Source: Anaerofilum hominis (GTDB lineage Bacteria; Bacillota; Clostridia; Oscillospirales; Ruminococcaceae). From it: DNA of 64,000 bases. This document shows positions 42,455 to 50,960 of this stretch, in pieces (within the stretch, counting starts at the first letter, position 1; every line of letters starts with the position of its first letter). Both the position numbers and the translations under genes were made by a program. The stretch spans positions 248,001-312,000 of the forward strand of contig NZ_JACONZ010000003.1 of the NCBI RefSeq assembly GCF_014287275.1, in the 5' to 3' direction. Under the pieces are notes generated by a model. That model worked only from the letters and a program-made list of their open reading frames with translations. It was not told the DNA's origin and did not search any database.

Positions 42455-42561
42455 GATGAAATGATTTTAAAAATTAGTCATTAAATATGAAATTTAGAGG
42501 CCGATTCTGCTTTTTGTTTTAAAAATTGTATCTATTTATATCATGATGGGGATGGTTTGCG

Positions 42562-43578
42562 GTGGCAAAGTCAAGTATGAGAGATGTGGCTCGTCATGCC
42601 GGTGTTTCAGTGGCGACCGTGAGCCACGTGATCAATAACACCCGTTTTGTGGCGCCCGACACTCGGGCCAGAGTGCTGGAGAGCATTGAGAAACTGGATT
42701 ACAGCCCGGACGCGATGGCGCGCAGCTTCAAAACGGGCCGCAAAAACCTGATAGGGTTTATTGTGCCGGATATCGCCAACGAGTTTTTTTCCACCATCAT
42801 AGAAGAGGTGGAAAGCGTGATCGCAAAAAAGAACATGCGGCTCATTCTTGCCAACACTAAGGAGACGAAACAACGGGAGGCCGATCATTTACACGCGTTG
42901 TCCAGCGGCATTGTGGACGGGCTGATCGTCGCCAGCACCATGGAGAGCTACAAAGAGTTCTCCTGCACGCTTTCCGCCCCGCTGCCCATGGTGTTCATTG
43001 ACCGTTCCCTGCAGGGGTGCCCCTGTGACACCATCACCATTTCAAATTATGATTCCATCTATGCCAGTGTGGAGACCCTGGTGCAGGAAGGGCACACCCG
43101 CATAGGCTATATCGCAGGCCTGATGCGGTTGTCCACTACGACGGAGCGCCTTGCCGCCTACCGGGACGCGATGGAGGATTATCGTTTGCCGGTAGAAGAG
43201 GGCTTTGTGCAGTATGGCGACTCGATGAGCCGCAGTGCGGTTCCCCATGTTGCGCGCCTGTTGGAGCTGGGCTGTACGGCGGTAGTGGTGGGCAACAATG
43301 TGATGGCGGACGACGTGCTTTATTATCTGAATGAGCATGACATCAAAATCGGGCACGGGTTTTCCATGGTCGGGTATGATGACACAGACCGGGCCAATTA
43401 TAATATGCGCCGTATGCATATGGTGCGGCAGCCGGCGAAGGAACTGGGGCGCACCGCGGGACGGCAGATCCTGGAGCGGATCGAGTGCCCGGAGCAGTCG
43501 ATAAAAAATATCGTGCTGCATTCTGATTTTGTTGCGCGGCGGTCGCCGCTTTTATCGGGCAGCACAGCCGGATATTGA
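42562..43578 (+). CDS. LacI-family transcriptional regulator of module 2
   Basis: A 338-residue repressor. The N-terminal LacI helix-turn-helix is intact (MRDVARHAGVSVATVSHVIN, then LDYSPDAMARSFKTGRKNLIGFI). The effector-binding body is of the periplasmic-binding-protein type (VEEGFVQYGDSM, AVVVGNNVMADDVLYYL, GYDDTDRANYNMRRMHMVRQPAKELG). The start is a GTG at 42562; an ATG at 42577 is also possible. Divergent from the dehydrogenase-ABC-esterase operon and separated by promoters and candidate operators on both strands, so it almost certainly represses that operon in the absence of its sugar. Confidence 0.92.
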   Translation: MAKSSMRDVARHAGVSVATVSHVINNTRFVAPDTRARVLESIEKLDYSPDAMARSFKTGRKNLIGFIVPDIANEFFSTIIEEVESVIAKKNMRLILANTKETKQREADHLHALSSGIVDGLIVASTMESYKEFSCTLSAPLPMVFIDRSLQGCPCDTITISNYDSIYASVETLVQEGHTRIGYIAGLMRLSTTTERLAAYRDAMEDYRLPVEEGFVQYGDSMSRSAVPHVARLLELGCTAVVVGNNVMADDVLYYLNEHDIKIGHGFSMVGYDDTDRANYNMRRMHMVRQPAKELGRTAGRQILERIECPEQSIKNIVLHSDFVARRSPLLSGSTAGY

Positions 43579-43794
43579 CGGGCGCAGAGAATCTTGCTTC
43601 TTGTCGTCTGAGGATAAAGAGACGGTTTTTCTCAGAGTGAATTGATGAAAATGCTTTTGGCCCGGTGGCAGGCCTTTTCATTTTCAATGGGCGCCCCTTT
43701 TATGGAAGCAGGTCCCTAAAAACAGGTGCGTGGAAAGAGATAGGGACGACGCTGGAGGCGCGGAGCGGCGCTGCAAAAATTGAGAGAATGGAAC

Positions 43795-43833
43795 AAAAAG
43801 GACCGGCGCGCCGCAGCGCGTCGGTCCTTTTTT
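43795..43833. terminator. Bidirectional terminator between convergent genes
   Basis: AAAAAGGACCGGCGCGC pairs with GCGCGTCGGTCCTTTTT across the loop CGCA (one G-T pair), between the LacI gene and the DUF4432 gene. It serves both strands. Confidence 0.85.
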
Positions 43834-43859
43834 GAGCTCCCGTGGGGAAGCCCCCAGGC

Positions 43860-44867
43860 TTACAGGTGTTCGCCGACCGTGACTGCAAGGCGGTGGACCG
43901 TCTTTTCGCCCGGCGCGAGAAATTTCAGGCTGCCGTTGGCGCGGGCGTCCGCCCGGCCGTCGATGGTGGCGTTGCAGGGTTCGAGCCCCATGGCGTAATC
44001 GCCCTTGCCCAGCATTTTCCACTGCACGAAATGGTCCAGCGCACGCCGGTCGAAACGGATCGAGACGGCCAGCTTTTCAGCCGGGTTTTCGATGCCCACG
44101 GCGGAAAAACCCTCCGCATCCGTCTCAAGGTCGTGGTAGTAGCACATCTCTTCATAAGGCGCACTGGGCGGGGTGATGCGCAGATAGTCCTGCGCGTGGG
44201 CGGCCGCATGAGGGGAGCGCGGCGTGACGCACCGGGTGGGGATCGAGAGCCTGGCCTGCTCGCTGAGCAGCGGATAGCCCATATTGAAGTGGTAAAGGGT
44301 CATATAGGGCTTTGTCTCAAACCCCTCGTTGCAGATCACGTCGGTCAGCTCCACCCGGCCGGAGCGGTAGCGCACCGTCACGGTGCGGGCAAGGGTCAAA
44401 TTGCCGCCGAAGAGGGCCGCGCTGCGCATCCATGCGGTCACCCGGGCCACCGGAAGGCCGTTTTCTTCTTCTACGGAGACGCAGAGCCGCTCGGCCGGGG
44501 TGTTGGCCAGTTCGCCGTGCAGGCCCAGCGCTTCGCCGGCGTCCTCACAAGCAGAGCCGATGTTGGACAGCCCGCAGGTGGCCAGAAAGCCCGCGCCGTA
44601 GCTTTTCAGCCAGCCGTCTCCCCGGCGGTCGTAAAAGGCGGGCCCCACCACCCCTGTGGGGGTGAGGTAACCCAGATTCCGGCCCCGGTATTTCAGGCTG
44701 TACAGGTCAAGGCAGCGGTCGGGCAGCAGCATCATCTCCATGCCCGCGCCGTCGGAGAGCAGCACCGCCCGGACGCCCTCGGCCCTGCCGCCGCAAAGGC
44801 GCGTTTCACGCAGCTCGAAAAGCTGGGCCAGGTCGCCCACGTATTCCCTCTCTTTTGCAAATTCCAT
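43860..44867 (-). CDS. DUF4432-family (galactose-mutarotase-like) sugar-binding protein
   Basis: A 335-residue protein of the aldose-1-epimerase-like DUF4432 family. Typical are LLPDRCLDLYSLKYRGRNLGYL near residue 50, the LATCGLSNIG block, ELHGELANTPA-like HGELANTPAERL, TLYHFNMGYPLLSE, and the closing GLEPCNATIDGR. The family is usually found with carbohydrate catabolic genes and is thought to epimerise or bind sugars. The start at 44867 is supported by AAAGGAGGACTCAGG. It stands alone on the minus strand behind a 510-base non-coding stretch. Confidence 0.87.
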   Translation of the reverse strand: MEFAKEREYVGDLAQLFELRETRLCGGRAEGVRAVLLSDGAGMEMMLLPDRCLDLYSLKYRGRNLGYLTPTGVVGPAFYDRRGDGWLKSYGAGFLATCGLSNIGSACEDAGEALGLHGELANTPAERLCVSVEEENGLPVARVTAWMRSAALFGGNLTLARTVTVRYRSGRVELTDVICNEGFETKPYMTLYHFNMGYPLLSEQARLSIPTRCVTPRSPHAAAHAQDYLRITPPSAPYEEMCYYHDLETDAEGFSAVGIENPAEKLAVSIRFDRRALDHFVQWKMLGKGDYAMGLEPCNATIDGRADARANGSLKFLAPGEKTVHRLAVTVGEHL

Positions 44868-45378
44868 CCTGAGTCCTCCTTTGCCCGGCCGCGGCCAGGC
44901 TTCCTTTTGACGAGATGACCGGACACGGCCGAAAGCCGTTCCCACTCCCCCGCGCTGCCGCTTAGCCGGATCCGACTTTGCAGCGCGGGGGAGCTTTTTG
45001 TAAAAGTGCACTCCGAAAAACGTCCGCCGCGCGGATTTCGCCCTCCTGCCCCGGGCGGAGAACCGCCGCCCGGGAGGCTGAGACCGAAAGGCACTGTGAA
45101 AAGCGGACGCGCATGCGGCCGCCGGGGCGCTTATGCGGACCCTTTTCTGAAAAAGGCCCGCCGTGCGACGGTGTTCCGCGGGATCTGCGGCGGTTGTGCG
45201 CGGTCCTTTTTCTGCCGCGGCATGCTGCTTTTGGACGTGCGCTTTCCTTTTTACAGAAAGAGCTTTTACAGAAACGGGGGCGGCGCCGTCCCGCCGTGTG
45301 AGAGCGGCGCGCGGCCGCCGCGCGCAGAAGAAAGGCGGCCCTGCGGCCGGGCCGCCTGTCCGCGCGCGTCCCACTCCC
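44868..45378. other. Non-coding stretch with a long GC hairpin
   Basis: No convincing gene in about 510 bases. CTCCCCCGCGCTG (44945-44957) pairs perfectly with CAGCGCGGGGGAG (44981-44993), followed by CTTTTT on the plus strand. There is no plus-strand gene ahead of it, so it could end an unannotated small RNA or form a leader structure for the minus-strand DUF4432 gene. Confidence 0.45.
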
Positions 45379-46587
45379 TCAAGTCCCGGGCAGCACGGGC
45401 AGTTCGCCGCGAAAGACCTGACGCGCCACCAGCGCCACCGCGCCGAAGACCGGGGCCCGGTTGAGAAAGCGGGAGCGCTCCACCCGCACCCGGCGGCATT
45501 CACCCGCAAGCAGACGGCTGTTGACCTTGCTCTCCAAAAGGCGCTCCAGCAGGCCGGCCTCCCCGCCCCGGTAGCCCACAAAGACCCGGTGGGCGTCCAC
45601 GATGTTCAGGCAGTTTACCAGCGCGTAGGAGACATAGCTGCAGAAGCTGTCCAGCGCAGCCGCGGCGGGGCCGTCGCCGGCGCCCGCCAGGTCCACGATC
45701 TCGCGGAAAGCAGGCGCTTTTCCCCCTGCGGGGGCGCTCTCTCCGCGCAGGCGCAGCAGATCGGCGGCCAGTGCCTGGTCATTGGCGTACAGTTCCAGAC
45801 AGCCGCGGTTGCCGCAGGGGCAGGGCGGGCCGTCGAAATTGATGGAGGTGTGGCCCAGCTCGCCGCCCAGCCCCACCGCCCCGTCAAACAGCTCGCCGTT
45901 GGCCACCAGCCCGGCGCCGATGCCGTCCTGCAGGTGCAGATAGAGAAAATCGTCCAGCCCGCGCCCGGCGCCGTAGAGCTGCTCGGCCAGCGCCCCGCCG
46001 GAAGAGTCGTGGATGAGCGCGCAGGGCAGGCCCAGACGCGCGGCCAGCAGCTCCCGCACCGGCAGGTTGCAGATGCCGTAAAAGTTGGGCGGCGAGAGCA
46101 GGGTGCCGGTGCTGGCGTTGAGGGGGCCCACCGCCGAAATGCCCGCGCCCAGCAGTTTGCGGCCGCAGCGGGCGCGCACTTTATAAAACAGATTTACGAT
46201 CGTGTCGATCAGTGTTTCCCCGTCCAGGCGGCCCTCATAATAGAACGTCTCCTCGGCCAGCACTGTGGCGGCCAGGTCGCAGATCAGCACCCCGCAGTGG
46301 CGGCGGCCGATGAAGATGCCCAGTACACAGGGCGAGCAGGCGGAAAGGCCCAGCAGCGCCGGGGTGCGCCCGGCGCCGCCCCCCGGCATACGCCCGGCCG
46401 GCAGCTCGGCGGCCAGCCCGGCCTCCAGCAGATCCGCCGTGATGTTGGAGGTGGTCATCTTGGTCAGCCCGGTGCGCCGGGCGATCTCGGCCCGGGGCAG
46501 CGGCCCCTCTGTGCACAGCAGCTGCAGCACCTGCAGACGGTTGGCATGCTTCATGTCCCGGGCGTTGCCGCCCGCCGCTTTTTTCAT
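45379..46587 (-). CDS. ROK-family transcriptional regulator of the heptose-like cassette
   Basis: A 402-residue NagC/XylR-type ROK protein. Winged helix-turn-helix at the N-terminus (HANRLQVLQLLCTEGPLPRAEIARRTGLTKMTTSNI), then the ROK body with the ligand-binding EXGH-like GGELGHTSINFDG and the full zinc motif CPCGNRGCLE. The start at 46587 follows GGAGGGAACAGG. Its promoter contains a symmetric AT-rich site, and it is divergent from the sugar-phosphate cassette at 46785-51608, which is the likely target. Confident of family, moderately of the target. Confidence 0.9.
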   Translation of the reverse strand: MKKAAGGNARDMKHANRLQVLQLLCTEGPLPRAEIARRTGLTKMTTSNITADLLEAGLAAELPAGRMPGGGAGRTPALLGLSACSPCVLGIFIGRRHCGVLICDLAATVLAEETFYYEGRLDGETLIDTIVNLFYKVRARCGRKLLGAGISAVGPLNASTGTLLSPPNFYGICNLPVRELLAARLGLPCALIHDSSGGALAEQLYGAGRGLDDFLYLHLQDGIGAGLVANGELFDGAVGLGGELGHTSINFDGPPCPCGNRGCLELYANDQALAADLLRLRGESAPAGGKAPAFREIVDLAGAGDGPAAAALDSFCSYVSYALVNCLNIVDAHRVFVGYRGGEAGLLERLLESKVNSRLLAGECRRVRVERSRFLNRAPVFGAVALVARQVFRGELPVLPGT

Positions 46588-46638
46588 CCTGTTCCCTCCG
46601 CACTCCCCCGCCGGGGCTTGCTTTTTTGGTCTGCTTCC

Positions 46639-46667
46639 ATTATAATAAATTTGCACGAATTTGTAAA
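46639..46667 (-). promoter_or_regulatory. Promoter and internal ROK operator of the regulator gene
   Basis: On the minus strand TTTACA (46667-46662), 17 bases, TATAAT (46644-46639). Between the boxes (46647-46662) lies AAATTTGCACGAATTT, with AAATT/AATTT arms, like NagC/Mlc operators. A ROK protein bound here would shut off its own promoter and could also affect the divergent cassette. Confidence 0.6.
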
Positions 46668-46784
46668 GTGATTTTAAAAATATGGGCATCTTTATTTTCA
46701 GACGGGCGGCGGGCTTTGACCCGGCGCGCCGTGCCGGGCCCCTGCCGGCCGCCCGTCCCCTTGCTTTGAAGGAGGCAGACCGCT

Positions 46785-47747
46785 ATGTTTCAGCCGCGAT
46801 CCATCGATTTTTCCAAGACCAGGACTTTCACGGCCAAAGACCGCTATAATCTGGTGCGCATCGACAACCTGCGCACCCCCGGCGCCCAGGAGGACGATCT
46901 GTTTCACAGCCCCGAGTTCGACCTGCTGGTACAAAAGCTGGCCCAGGCAAAAGAGGAGGGCCGGACCGTCACCTGCTTTATCGGCGCGCATGTGATCAAA
47001 TGCGGTCTCTCGCGCTATCTGATCTGGCTGATGGAACACGGCTATATCAGCCATCTGGCCTCCAACGGTGCGGGCAGCATCCATGACTTTGAGCTGGCGT
47101 ATCTCGGCGGCACCTCCGAGCATGTGCCCACCGCCATTGAGGACGGCAGCTTCGGCATGTGGGAGGAGACCGGCCTGTGGATGAACGAGGCCATCCGCGA
47201 GGGCGCGGCGAAAGGATATGGTTATGGACAGAGCCTGGCCGCCTACGCGGACGCGCACAAATCCCGCTTTCCCCATCTGGAGGACTGCGTCTTTTACCGC
47301 GCCTGGGAGATGGGGGTGCCCATGACCTATCACGTCACCATCGGCACCGACATCATCCACCAGCATCCGGCCGCCGACTATGCGGCCATCGGCCGGGCCA
47401 GCGGGGTGGATTTCGGGTATTTCTGCCACTCCATCGCCATGCTGGACGGCGGGGTCCACATGAACATCGGCTCGGCCGTCACCGGCGCGGAGGTCTTTTT
47501 GAAAGCGCTCTCCATCGCGCGCAATCAGGGGTATCCCACCTTTCACATCACCACTGCGAATTTTGACATCCTGCCCCTGGGGGATTACCGAACCGACATC
47601 GGCAAGGACAAGTACGACTATTATTACCGGCCGCGCAAGAACGTCATCAACCGGCCCACTTCCCAGGGCGGCACCGGGCTGTACATCTGCGGCAACCACG
47701 AAGCGACGATCCCCAGCCTGTATGCGCGGCTGCGGGACCGGGCGTGA
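46785..47747 (+). CDS. Deoxyhypusine-synthase-like protein, first gene of the cassette
   Basis: A 320-residue cytoplasmic protein. The stretch FIGAHVIKCGLSRYLIWLMEHGYISHLASNGAGSIHDFELAYLGGTSEHV resembles the NAD-binding core of the deoxyhypusine synthase superfamily, of which bacteria carry members of unknown purpose since they lack hypusine. The start at 46785 has GAAGGAGGC upstream. It is 16 bases ahead of the HldE-like kinase. The arrangement with GmhA-, HldE- and phosphatase-like genes suggests a role in sugar-phosphate chemistry, but the reaction is unknown. I recognised the superfamily by motif only. Confidence 0.6.
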   Translation: MFQPRSIDFSKTRTFTAKDRYNLVRIDNLRTPGAQEDDLFHSPEFDLLVQKLAQAKEEGRTVTCFIGAHVIKCGLSRYLIWLMEHGYISHLASNGAGSIHDFELAYLGGTSEHVPTAIEDGSFGMWEETGLWMNEAIREGAAKGYGYGQSLAAYADAHKSRFPHLEDCVFYRAWEMGVPMTYHVTIGTDIIHQHPAADYAAIGRASGVDFGYFCHSIAMLDGGVHMNIGSAVTGAEVFLKALSIARNQGYPTFHITTANFDILPLGDYRTDIGKDKYDYYYRPRKNVINRPTSQGGTGLYICGNHEATIPSLYARLRDRA

Positions 47748-47763
47748 GAAAGGCGGGCCGATC

Positions 47764-48795
47764 ATGCTGCAGCAGGTGCTCCTGACCGAAAACAGGGTCC
47801 AAGAGATCGCGCAGGCGATCAAAAAAGTAAAGATCTGTGTCATAGGCGACGTCTGTCTGGACCTTTACTGGTACGCGGACATGAAGCGCAGCCGCCTTTC
47901 CCGCGAGACGCCCCACTTCCCGCTGCCCGTCGTGCGCGAGAGCTATACCCCGGGCGGGTGCGGCAACGTGATAAACAACGTCCACGCCCTCGGCGTGGCG
48001 GAGCTGCTGCCCGTCTCGGTGATCGGCGAGGACTGGCGCGGTTTTCTGCTGGACCGGTGGTTCGAGGACCACGGCATCGACACGGCCCGCATCCTGAAAA
48101 GCGCCCGGGGGCTGACCCCCTGCTACTGCAAGCCGGTGCGCATGGGCATTTCGGACGTGACGTACGAGGACCCGCGGCTGGATTTTGAGAATTTTGAGCC
48201 CATCGGCCCCGAGGAGGAAGCCCGGGTGCTGGCGGCGCTGGACGGGGCCGCAGCGCGGGCGGATGTGATCGCCGTGTCCGATCAGTATCGCTGCGGCGTG
48301 ATCACCCCGGCGGTGCGCGCGCGGCTGTCGGCGCTGGCACAGAAGATGCCGGTCATCGTGGACAGCCGTGAAAAGGCGACCGAGTACACAGGCGTTATCG
48401 TCAAACCCAATGAGGTGGAGGCGGCTCTCGCCATCGGGCGGGACATCACCGGCCTCACCCTGACCGATGAGGAATACGCGCAGATCGGCTGCGCGCTGCA
48501 AAAAAAGAACGGCCGCCCGGTAGTGGTGACGCTGGGCGGGCGCGGGGCGCTGTGGTGCGGGGCGGACGGCGCGGTGCTGGCCCCCACCGTGCCGGCCAAG
48601 CCGCCGGTAGACATCGTGGGCGCGGGGGACACTTTCCTCTCCGCGTTTGCCTGCGCTTTTGCGGCCGGCGCGCCGGGCGCGGAGGCGCTGGCCTTTGCCA
48701 ACCTGGCTTCCGGCGTGACCGTAAAAAAGATCGGCACCACCGGCACCGCCACCGGCGAAGAAATTTTGAAAAAATACAGGGAGAATTACGCATGA
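47764..48795 (+). CDS. HldE/RfaE-type sugar-phosphate kinase (kinase domain only)
   Basis: A 343-residue PfkB-family kinase resembling the N-terminal domain of HldE (D-glycero-D-manno-heptose-7-phosphate 1-kinase): VCVIGDVCLDLYWYADMKR at the start, the PGGCGNVINNVHALGV block, and VDIVGAGDTFLSAFACAFAAG with the catalytic Asp. The adenylyltransferase domain that follows in bifunctional HldE (an H-x-G-H nucleotide-binding motif) is absent; the protein ends after the kinase. The start at 47764 is chosen by family length. Its stop overlaps the next ATG. With a GmhA-like isomerase in the cassette, heptose or a similar seven-carbon sugar is a reasonable substrate. Confidence 0.82.
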   Translation: MLQQVLLTENRVQEIAQAIKKVKICVIGDVCLDLYWYADMKRSRLSRETPHFPLPVVRESYTPGGCGNVINNVHALGVAELLPVSVIGEDWRGFLLDRWFEDHGIDTARILKSARGLTPCYCKPVRMGISDVTYEDPRLDFENFEPIGPEEEARVLAALDGAAARADVIAVSDQYRCGVITPAVRARLSALAQKMPVIVDSREKATEYTGVIVKPNEVEAALAIGRDITGLTLTDEEYAQIGCALQKKNGRPVVVTLGGRGALWCGADGAVLAPTVPAKPPVDIVGAGDTFLSAFACAFAAGAPGAEALAFANLASGVTVKKIGTTGTATGEEILKKYRENYA

Positions 48796-49628
48796 ACGGC
48801 ATAAGCGAAAAGAGACAGCTGGAGATCCTCCACCCCGACCGCCTGCCCGGGGGCAAGATCCGGGCCGCGATCTTTGATTTTGACGGCACCTTTTCCACGC
48901 TGCGCTGCGGCTGGGAAAAGGTGATGCGCCCGCTGATGCTGGAGAGCATCAGCGGCGGCCCGGCGTCCGAGGCGTCCGAGGCACTGCAGCGGGAGGTGGA
49001 CGATTACATCGACGCCTCCACCGGCATCCAGACCGTATATCAGATGCGCTGGCTTGCCCAGCGGGTCGAAGCGGCGTGCCGCGGCGTGCCGGGGCGGGAC
49101 GAGTGGTGGTACAAGGACGAGTACAACCGCCGCCTGATGGAGCAGGTGGGCGCGCGTCTGGCGCGCCTGGAGCGGGGGGAGGACCGGCCGGAGGATTACC
49201 TGATCGCGGGCGCGGCCGCATTTTTGCAGGCTCTGCAGGCCCACGGCGTGGAGGTCTACCTGGCCAGCGGCACCGACCACGGCGACGTGCTGCGGGAGGC
49301 GGCGGCCCTGGGTGTGGCGGATCGCTTCACCGCCATCAAGGGCGCGCCGGAGCGGCAGGCCGCCTGTTCAAAAGAGGCGGTGCTGCGCATGATCCTGGAC
49401 GAAAAAGGCCTGCCGGGCGGCGAACTGCTGCTGGTGGGGGACGGCAAGGTGGAGATCGCGCTGGGGGCCGAGTGCGGCGCTTTCACGCTGGGGGCCGCCA
49501 CCGACGAGGAGGCCCGGCACGGGGTGAATCCGGTCAAGCGGGAGCGGCTGATCCGCGCCGGTGCGGACGCCGTCACCGGCGATTTTGCGGACCTGCCCGC
49601 CCTATTGGGCTGGCTGGGCTTTCCCTGA
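48792..49628 (+). CDS. HAD-family phosphatase of the cassette
   Basis: A 278-residue haloacid-dehalogenase hydrolase. Motif I AAIFDFDGTFS carries the nucleophile Asp and acid Asp (about residues 27-31). Motif II is in VEVYLASGTDHGDV, and motif III/IV in LLLVGDGKVEIALGAE. A helical cap lies between. It overlaps the kinase gene by four bases (ATGA). In the canonical heptose route a phosphatase (GmhB) removes the 7-phosphate; this protein could do the same job although it is not close to GmhB. Confidence 0.85.
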   Translation: MNGISEKRQLEILHPDRLPGGKIRAAIFDFDGTFSTLRCGWEKVMRPLMLESISGGPASEASEALQREVDDYIDASTGIQTVYQMRWLAQRVEAACRGVPGRDEWWYKDEYNRRLMEQVGARLARLERGEDRPEDYLIAGAAAFLQALQAHGVEVYLASGTDHGDVLREAAALGVADRFTAIKGAPERQAACSKEAVLRMILDEKGLPGGELLLVGDGKVEIALGAECGAFTLGAATDEEARHGVNPVKRERLIRAGADAVTGDFADLPALLGWLGFP

Positions 49629-49713
49629 GCGGACGCCCGGCCGGATGCGGGCTAACCCCCCGCGTTGGGACGCCGGGCGCGGCGGGGTCGGGAAAACAAA
49701 GGAGGGGATGCGC

Positions 49714-50697
49714 GTGAAACTGATCGGTGTGGACATCGGCGGCACCAAGTGCGCGGTGTCGCTGGGGGAGACCGCCGGGCGCGGCGGGGTGCGGCTGCTG
49801 GAGCGGGGGCCGGCGCGGGCCACGGCCGGGCTGGCGGCCCGCGAAATGCTGGCACTGCTGGCAGAGGACGCGCAGCGGCTTTGCGCCGGTGCGGGAGACG
49901 CGCCGGCCGCAGTGGGGATCAGCTGCGGCGGCCCGCTGGATTCCAGGGCGGGCCTGATCCTGTCGCCCCCCAACCTGCCCGGCTGGGACGCGGTGCCGGT
50001 GACCGGCTTTTTTGAAAAGCGGCTGGGCCTGCCCGCTTTTTTGTGCAACGACGCCAATGCGGGCGCGCTGGCCGAGTGGCGGATGGGCGCGGGCCGCGGC
50101 TGTGAAAATATGATCTTTATGACCTTTGGCACCGGCCTGGGGGCCGGACTGATCCTGAACGGCAAGCTCTACGAGGGCGCCTGCGATTTTGCCGGCGAGA
50201 CCGGTCATATCCGGCTGGCGGAGCACGGGCCGGTGGGTTACGGCAAGATCGGCTCGTTTGAGGGGTTTTGCAGCGGCGGCGGCATCGCTCAGCTGGCGGC
50301 CGATCTCGTCCGCGCGGAACAGCAGCGGGGCGGCCGCCCGGCCCTGTGCCCCACCCCGCAGGACCTGCCCGGTCTGACCGCCGAGAAGGTGGGCCGGGCG
50401 GCAAAGCAGGGGGATGCGCTGGCAAAGGCGATTCTGGCCGAGTCGGGGCGCATGCTGGGCAGAGGGCTGGCGATCCTGATCGACCTGCTCAACCCGGAGC
50501 GCATCGTGATCGGCAGCATCTTCGTCCGCTCCCGCGGGGAGCTGTGGCCCGCCGCCCGGGAGGTGCTGGAAAAGGAGGCCCTGCCTGCGGCCCTGGCCAC
50601 CTGCGCAGTGGTGCCCGCCGGGCTGACCGAGTCGGTGGGCGATCTGGCCGCCCTCACCGTGGCGGCCTACCGGCTGGAGCGGCAAAAAGAGGGTTGA
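49714..50697 (+). CDS. ROK-family sugar kinase
   Basis: A 327-residue ROK kinase (glucokinase/N-acetylmannosamine-kinase type). The ATP site MKLIGVDIGGTKCAVSLG opens the protein, FLCNDANAGALAEW holds the catalytic Asp, FGTGLGAGLILNGKLYEG follows, and FAGETGHIRL binds sugar. The classical C-x-C-G-x-x-G-C zinc box is absent (it reads GKIGSFEGFCSGGGI), as in some subgroups. The GTG at 49714 is preferred, with AAAGGAGG eight bases upstream; the ATG at 49708 would be too close. Third enzyme of the cassette; phosphorylates a hexose or heptose. Confidence 0.88.
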   Translation: MKLIGVDIGGTKCAVSLGETAGRGGVRLLERGPARATAGLAAREMLALLAEDAQRLCAGAGDAPAAVGISCGGPLDSRAGLILSPPNLPGWDAVPVTGFFEKRLGLPAFLCNDANAGALAEWRMGAGRGCENMIFMTFGTGLGAGLILNGKLYEGACDFAGETGHIRLAEHGPVGYGKIGSFEGFCSGGGIAQLAADLVRAEQQRGGRPALCPTPQDLPGLTAEKVGRAAKQGDALAKAILAESGRMLGRGLAILIDLLNPERIVIGSIFVRSRGELWPAAREVLEKEALPAALATCAVVPAGLTESVGDLAALTVAAYRLERQKEG

Positions 50698-50784
50698 GCG
50701 GCCCCCGTCCCCCGCGCGCCGAAAGAACGATACGCCCCGCGCACAGCCGGCCTCAGCCGCCGGACAGAAAGTCGTCTGCAGAGC

Positions 50785-50838
50785 TTAAAGCCGGGCGGGA
50801 GAAAGCGGCTTTAAAGTTTGTTTAGTTTACTTATTTTG
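50785..50838 (+). terminator. Possible terminator between ROK kinase and isomerase genes
   Basis: TTAAAGCCG (50785-50793) pairs with CGGCTTTAA (50806-50814), followed by a T-rich tail (GTTTGTTTAGTTTACTTATTTT). Could split the cassette into two transcripts. Confidence 0.55.
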
Positions 50839-50960
50839 CTTATGACGATCCGGCAGCCTCAGCCGCTGAAGGAAAGGTTATTTGCAAAACTGAAAGCCGA
50901 TGCGGCGCGTGCCCGGCAGGACGCAGAACGAAAACCGTGAAACAGAAGAAGGGAGAAGCG

